A stretch of DNA of 7,297 bases. Source: an uncultured Clostridium sp. (lineage in GTDB: Bacteria > Bacillota > Clostridia > TANB77 > CAG-465). The stretch lies in contig USJA01000049.1 in NCBI GenBank assembly GCA_900554875.1, positions 1 to 7,297 on the forward strand. Direction: 5' to 3'. Every line of letters starts with the position of its first letter. The first letter of the stretch is position 1. Below the pieces are notes generated by a model. It saw only the letters and a program-made list of their open reading frames with translations, was not told the DNA's origin and searched no databases. A program made the position numbers and the translations under genes. Of the stretch, positions 6,402 through 7,297 are shown piece by piece.

Positions 6402-6644
6402 TTATTTTTTTTCTCTGTTCATATTTTCCCATTCTTTTAATTTTATTTTATATTCAATCATTTGAGTTAGATATTTATAATACATATACTGCTGTTCATA
6501 ATACATATTTGGACTTACCATTTGTTGTACTTCCATACCAGGCATTGCTTGAGTTTGAGGAATATTTTGTGCTTGAGAATTTTGCATGTTTGAATTTTGT
6601 AAATTAAAATTATATGGATCAAAAAATCCTTGAGTTTTATCCAT
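6402..6644 (-). CDS. 80-residue Gln/Asn/Met/Tyr-rich small protein, unknown function
   Basis: I do not recognise the family. The first half is a low-complexity Gln/Asn/Pro/Met segment (about residues 8-45, with QNSNMQNSQAQN and QTQAMPGMEVQQM); the second half is aromatic and then charged and helical (MYYEQQYMYYKYL to the KEWENMNREKK end). It has no signal peptide, membrane segment or cysteine. The start is set by the ribosome site: TGGAGG at 6655-6660 lies only one base before the first in-frame ATG (6651-6653), too close to serve it, but ten bases before the second ATG (6642-6644), giving the N-terminus MDKTQGFF. It lies downstream of, and in the same direction as, the ylbJ-like gene. A Gln/Tyr-rich composition next to a sporulation gene would suit a spore coat or spore-associated protein, but that is a guess from context. 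Confidence 0.7.
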   Translation of the reverse strand: MDKTQGFFDPYNFNLQNSNMQNSQAQNIPQTQAMPGMEVQQMVSPNMYYEQQYMYYKYLTQMIEYKIKLKEWENMNREKK

Positions 6645-6676
6645 TTTATTCATACCTCCAAAAAAATATATAAAAA

Positions 6677-6703
6677 ATGTATAAATTAAATTATTTTATA
6701 CAT
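6677..6703. repeat. 9-bp inverted repeat upstream of the small gene
   Basis: ATGTATAAA (6677-6685) and TTTATACAT (6695-6703) are exact inverted copies separated by 9 bases, within the 87 bases between the ylbJ-like stop and the small gene. It could be an operator or a hairpin in the mRNA leader. The arms are entirely AT-rich apart from one G/C pair, so a chance origin is possible. I see no convincing sigma-A promoter for the small gene in this gap. Confidence 0.35.
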
Positions 6704-6731
6704 AATAATAATGTAAACACATTCAAAAAGT

Positions 6732-7269
6732 TTACCCCCCTTCTTTTTTGTGGCCTATATTTTTATAGGCTACTTTTTTTCGTATAACATAATATATAAA
6801 CAAGAAAACAATTATTAAAAATGTAGATATCAAATATGAGATTTTTATATTGGAAATATAGTTTACTCTTTCATAATTATCAATATCGTTATATACGCAT
6901 ATAGTTTCGTAATCAATCAAATTTGTATATGTTAATACAATATATGTAATAATCATAGATAATATACCATGTATAAATTTTGATATAACAAGCTTATTAA
7001 ATGAAAATTTATATTTGGATATGCAAGAATATATTTGTGATATAATACACATTCCACTAAATCCAAGTAGAAAAGATGTTATAATTATTTTTGTCTTTAT
7101 ATCCAGCACGCTATTTACAACGTTATTTGCACCACCAGTTACTTCAAATAATCCAGATATTATTGATGATGTAGTATTTGATATATTCATAAATTTTAAA
7201 ATATTATTTAAAATGCAAAACAGTAGATTAAAAATAATCATAAATCCTAATCCAATTTGAAGTGTCATA
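6732..7269 (-). CDS. ylbJ: YlbJ/SpoVV-like sporulation membrane protein, C-terminal part (5' end missing)
   Basis: About 178 residues are visible. Motifs match the C-terminal half of YlbJ: GLFEVTGG (39-46, visible numbering), TSFLLGFSGMCIISQIYSCIS (64-84), with the Gly-Ser-Gln pattern of the nucleoside-recognition (Gate) fold, and KFIHGILS (97-104). Four hydrophobic segments are seen near 5-27, 60-82, 95-115 and 143-163, ending in a basic cytoplasmic-type tail. Bacillus YlbJ is about 400 residues, so more than half is lost. In Bacillus subtilis this protein, renamed SpoVV, is made in the mother cell and is needed to move dipicolinic acid across the outer forespore membrane. The ATG at 7266-7268 is not a reliable start: bases from 7270 on are sequencing adapter, so the gene runs off the real end of the contig. 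The last codons overlap a plus-strand hairpin. Confidence 0.75.
6750..6780 (+). terminator. terminator-like hairpin on the plus strand inside the ylbJ-like 3' end
   Basis: Positions 6750-6759 (GTGGCCTATA) pair with 6764-6773 (TATAGGCTAC) around a TTTT loop, with one G-T wobble, and are followed on the plus strand by seven T (6774-6780). It has the right form for a rho-independent terminator facing the 3' end of the minus-strand gene, where it would stop antisense transcription arriving from the left. The bases also encode the last residues of that gene, so the structure may be incidental. Confidence 0.45.
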
Positions 7270-7297
7270 ATCGGAAGAGCACACGTCTGAACTCCAG
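7270..7297. other. Illumina TruSeq read-1 adapter remnant (non-genomic)
   Basis: The final 28 bases, beginning ATCGGAAGAGC and ending GAACTCCAG, are identical to the standard Illumina TruSeq adapter. Base composition jumps from very AT-rich to about half G+C at this point. It is a library artefact left at the contig end and should be trimmed; no biological feature should be called across it. Confidence 0.97.

Noticed and set aside
5704..6432. Minus-strand frames of 161 and 68 codons opposite the ATPase gene end
   Set aside because: They are antisense to well-supported family motifs of the ATPase; the second crosses the 6352-6384 hairpin.
7015..7260. Plus-strand 81-codon frame opposite the ylbJ-like gene
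   Set aside because: Antisense shadow of the GLFEVTGG and FSGMCIISQ region; no ribosome site.
7266..7268. ATG as the true start of the ylbJ-like protein
   Set aside because: It is next to adapter sequence, no ribosome site can be seen, and the protein would be less than half the family length.

Overview
The window is a very AT-rich contig end (about a quarter to 30% G+C by eye) with Bacillota-style signals: strong GGAGG ribosome binding sites, near-consensus sigma-A promoters with 17-bp spacers, and hairpin terminators. A teichoic-acid-type gene cluster and what looks like the C-terminal half of the sporulation protein YlbJ/SpoVV point to a low-GC, probably spore-forming member of the Clostridia or a related lineage. 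No gene is diagnostic of a species. Tryptophan is encoded by TGG and stops are TAA or TAG, so nothing suggests a Mollicutes-type code.

Layout, left to right. (1) Positions 1-2214, plus strand: a cell-surface polymer block. It holds the 3' part of a CDP-glycerol glycerophosphotransferase (TagF-like, open at the window edge), glycerol-3-phosphate cytidylyltransferase (TagD) one base behind it, and UDP-glucose 4-epimerase (GalE). TagD makes CDP-glycerol, the TagF-like enzyme would use it, and GalE supplies UDP-galactose for surface glycans. A hairpin terminator closes the block. (2) Positions 2289-4992: a separate transcription unit behind a TTGACA-N17-TATAAT promoter. It encodes a 44-residue charged helical microprotein, a 578-residue cytoplasmic coiled-coil protein I cannot assign to a family, and a short-chain dehydrogenase (FabG/YmfI type) whose ATG directly abuts the preceding stop codon. 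A terminator follows. (3) Positions 5001-6311: a monocistronic AAA_14/DUF4143 ATPase gene with its own promoter, preceded by three alternating copies of AGCAAAAA. (4) Positions 6402-7269, minus strand: a small Gln/Asn/Met/Tyr-rich protein and, upstream of it, the 3' part of a YlbJ/SpoVV-like membrane protein. These converge on the ATPase gene across a perfect 14-bp inverted repeat.

The last 28 bases (7270-7297) are not genomic: they match the Illumina TruSeq read-1 adapter exactly. The contig therefore ends inside the ylbJ-like gene, and the apparent ATG at 7266-7268 should not be taken as its start.

The least explained part is the 44-aa plus 578-aa coiled-coil operon. It has its own strong promoter, tightly arranged translation signals and no recognisable family. 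No CRISPR array, tRNA, rRNA, insertion sequence or complete defence system was seen. No stretch above 300 bases lacks a gene.
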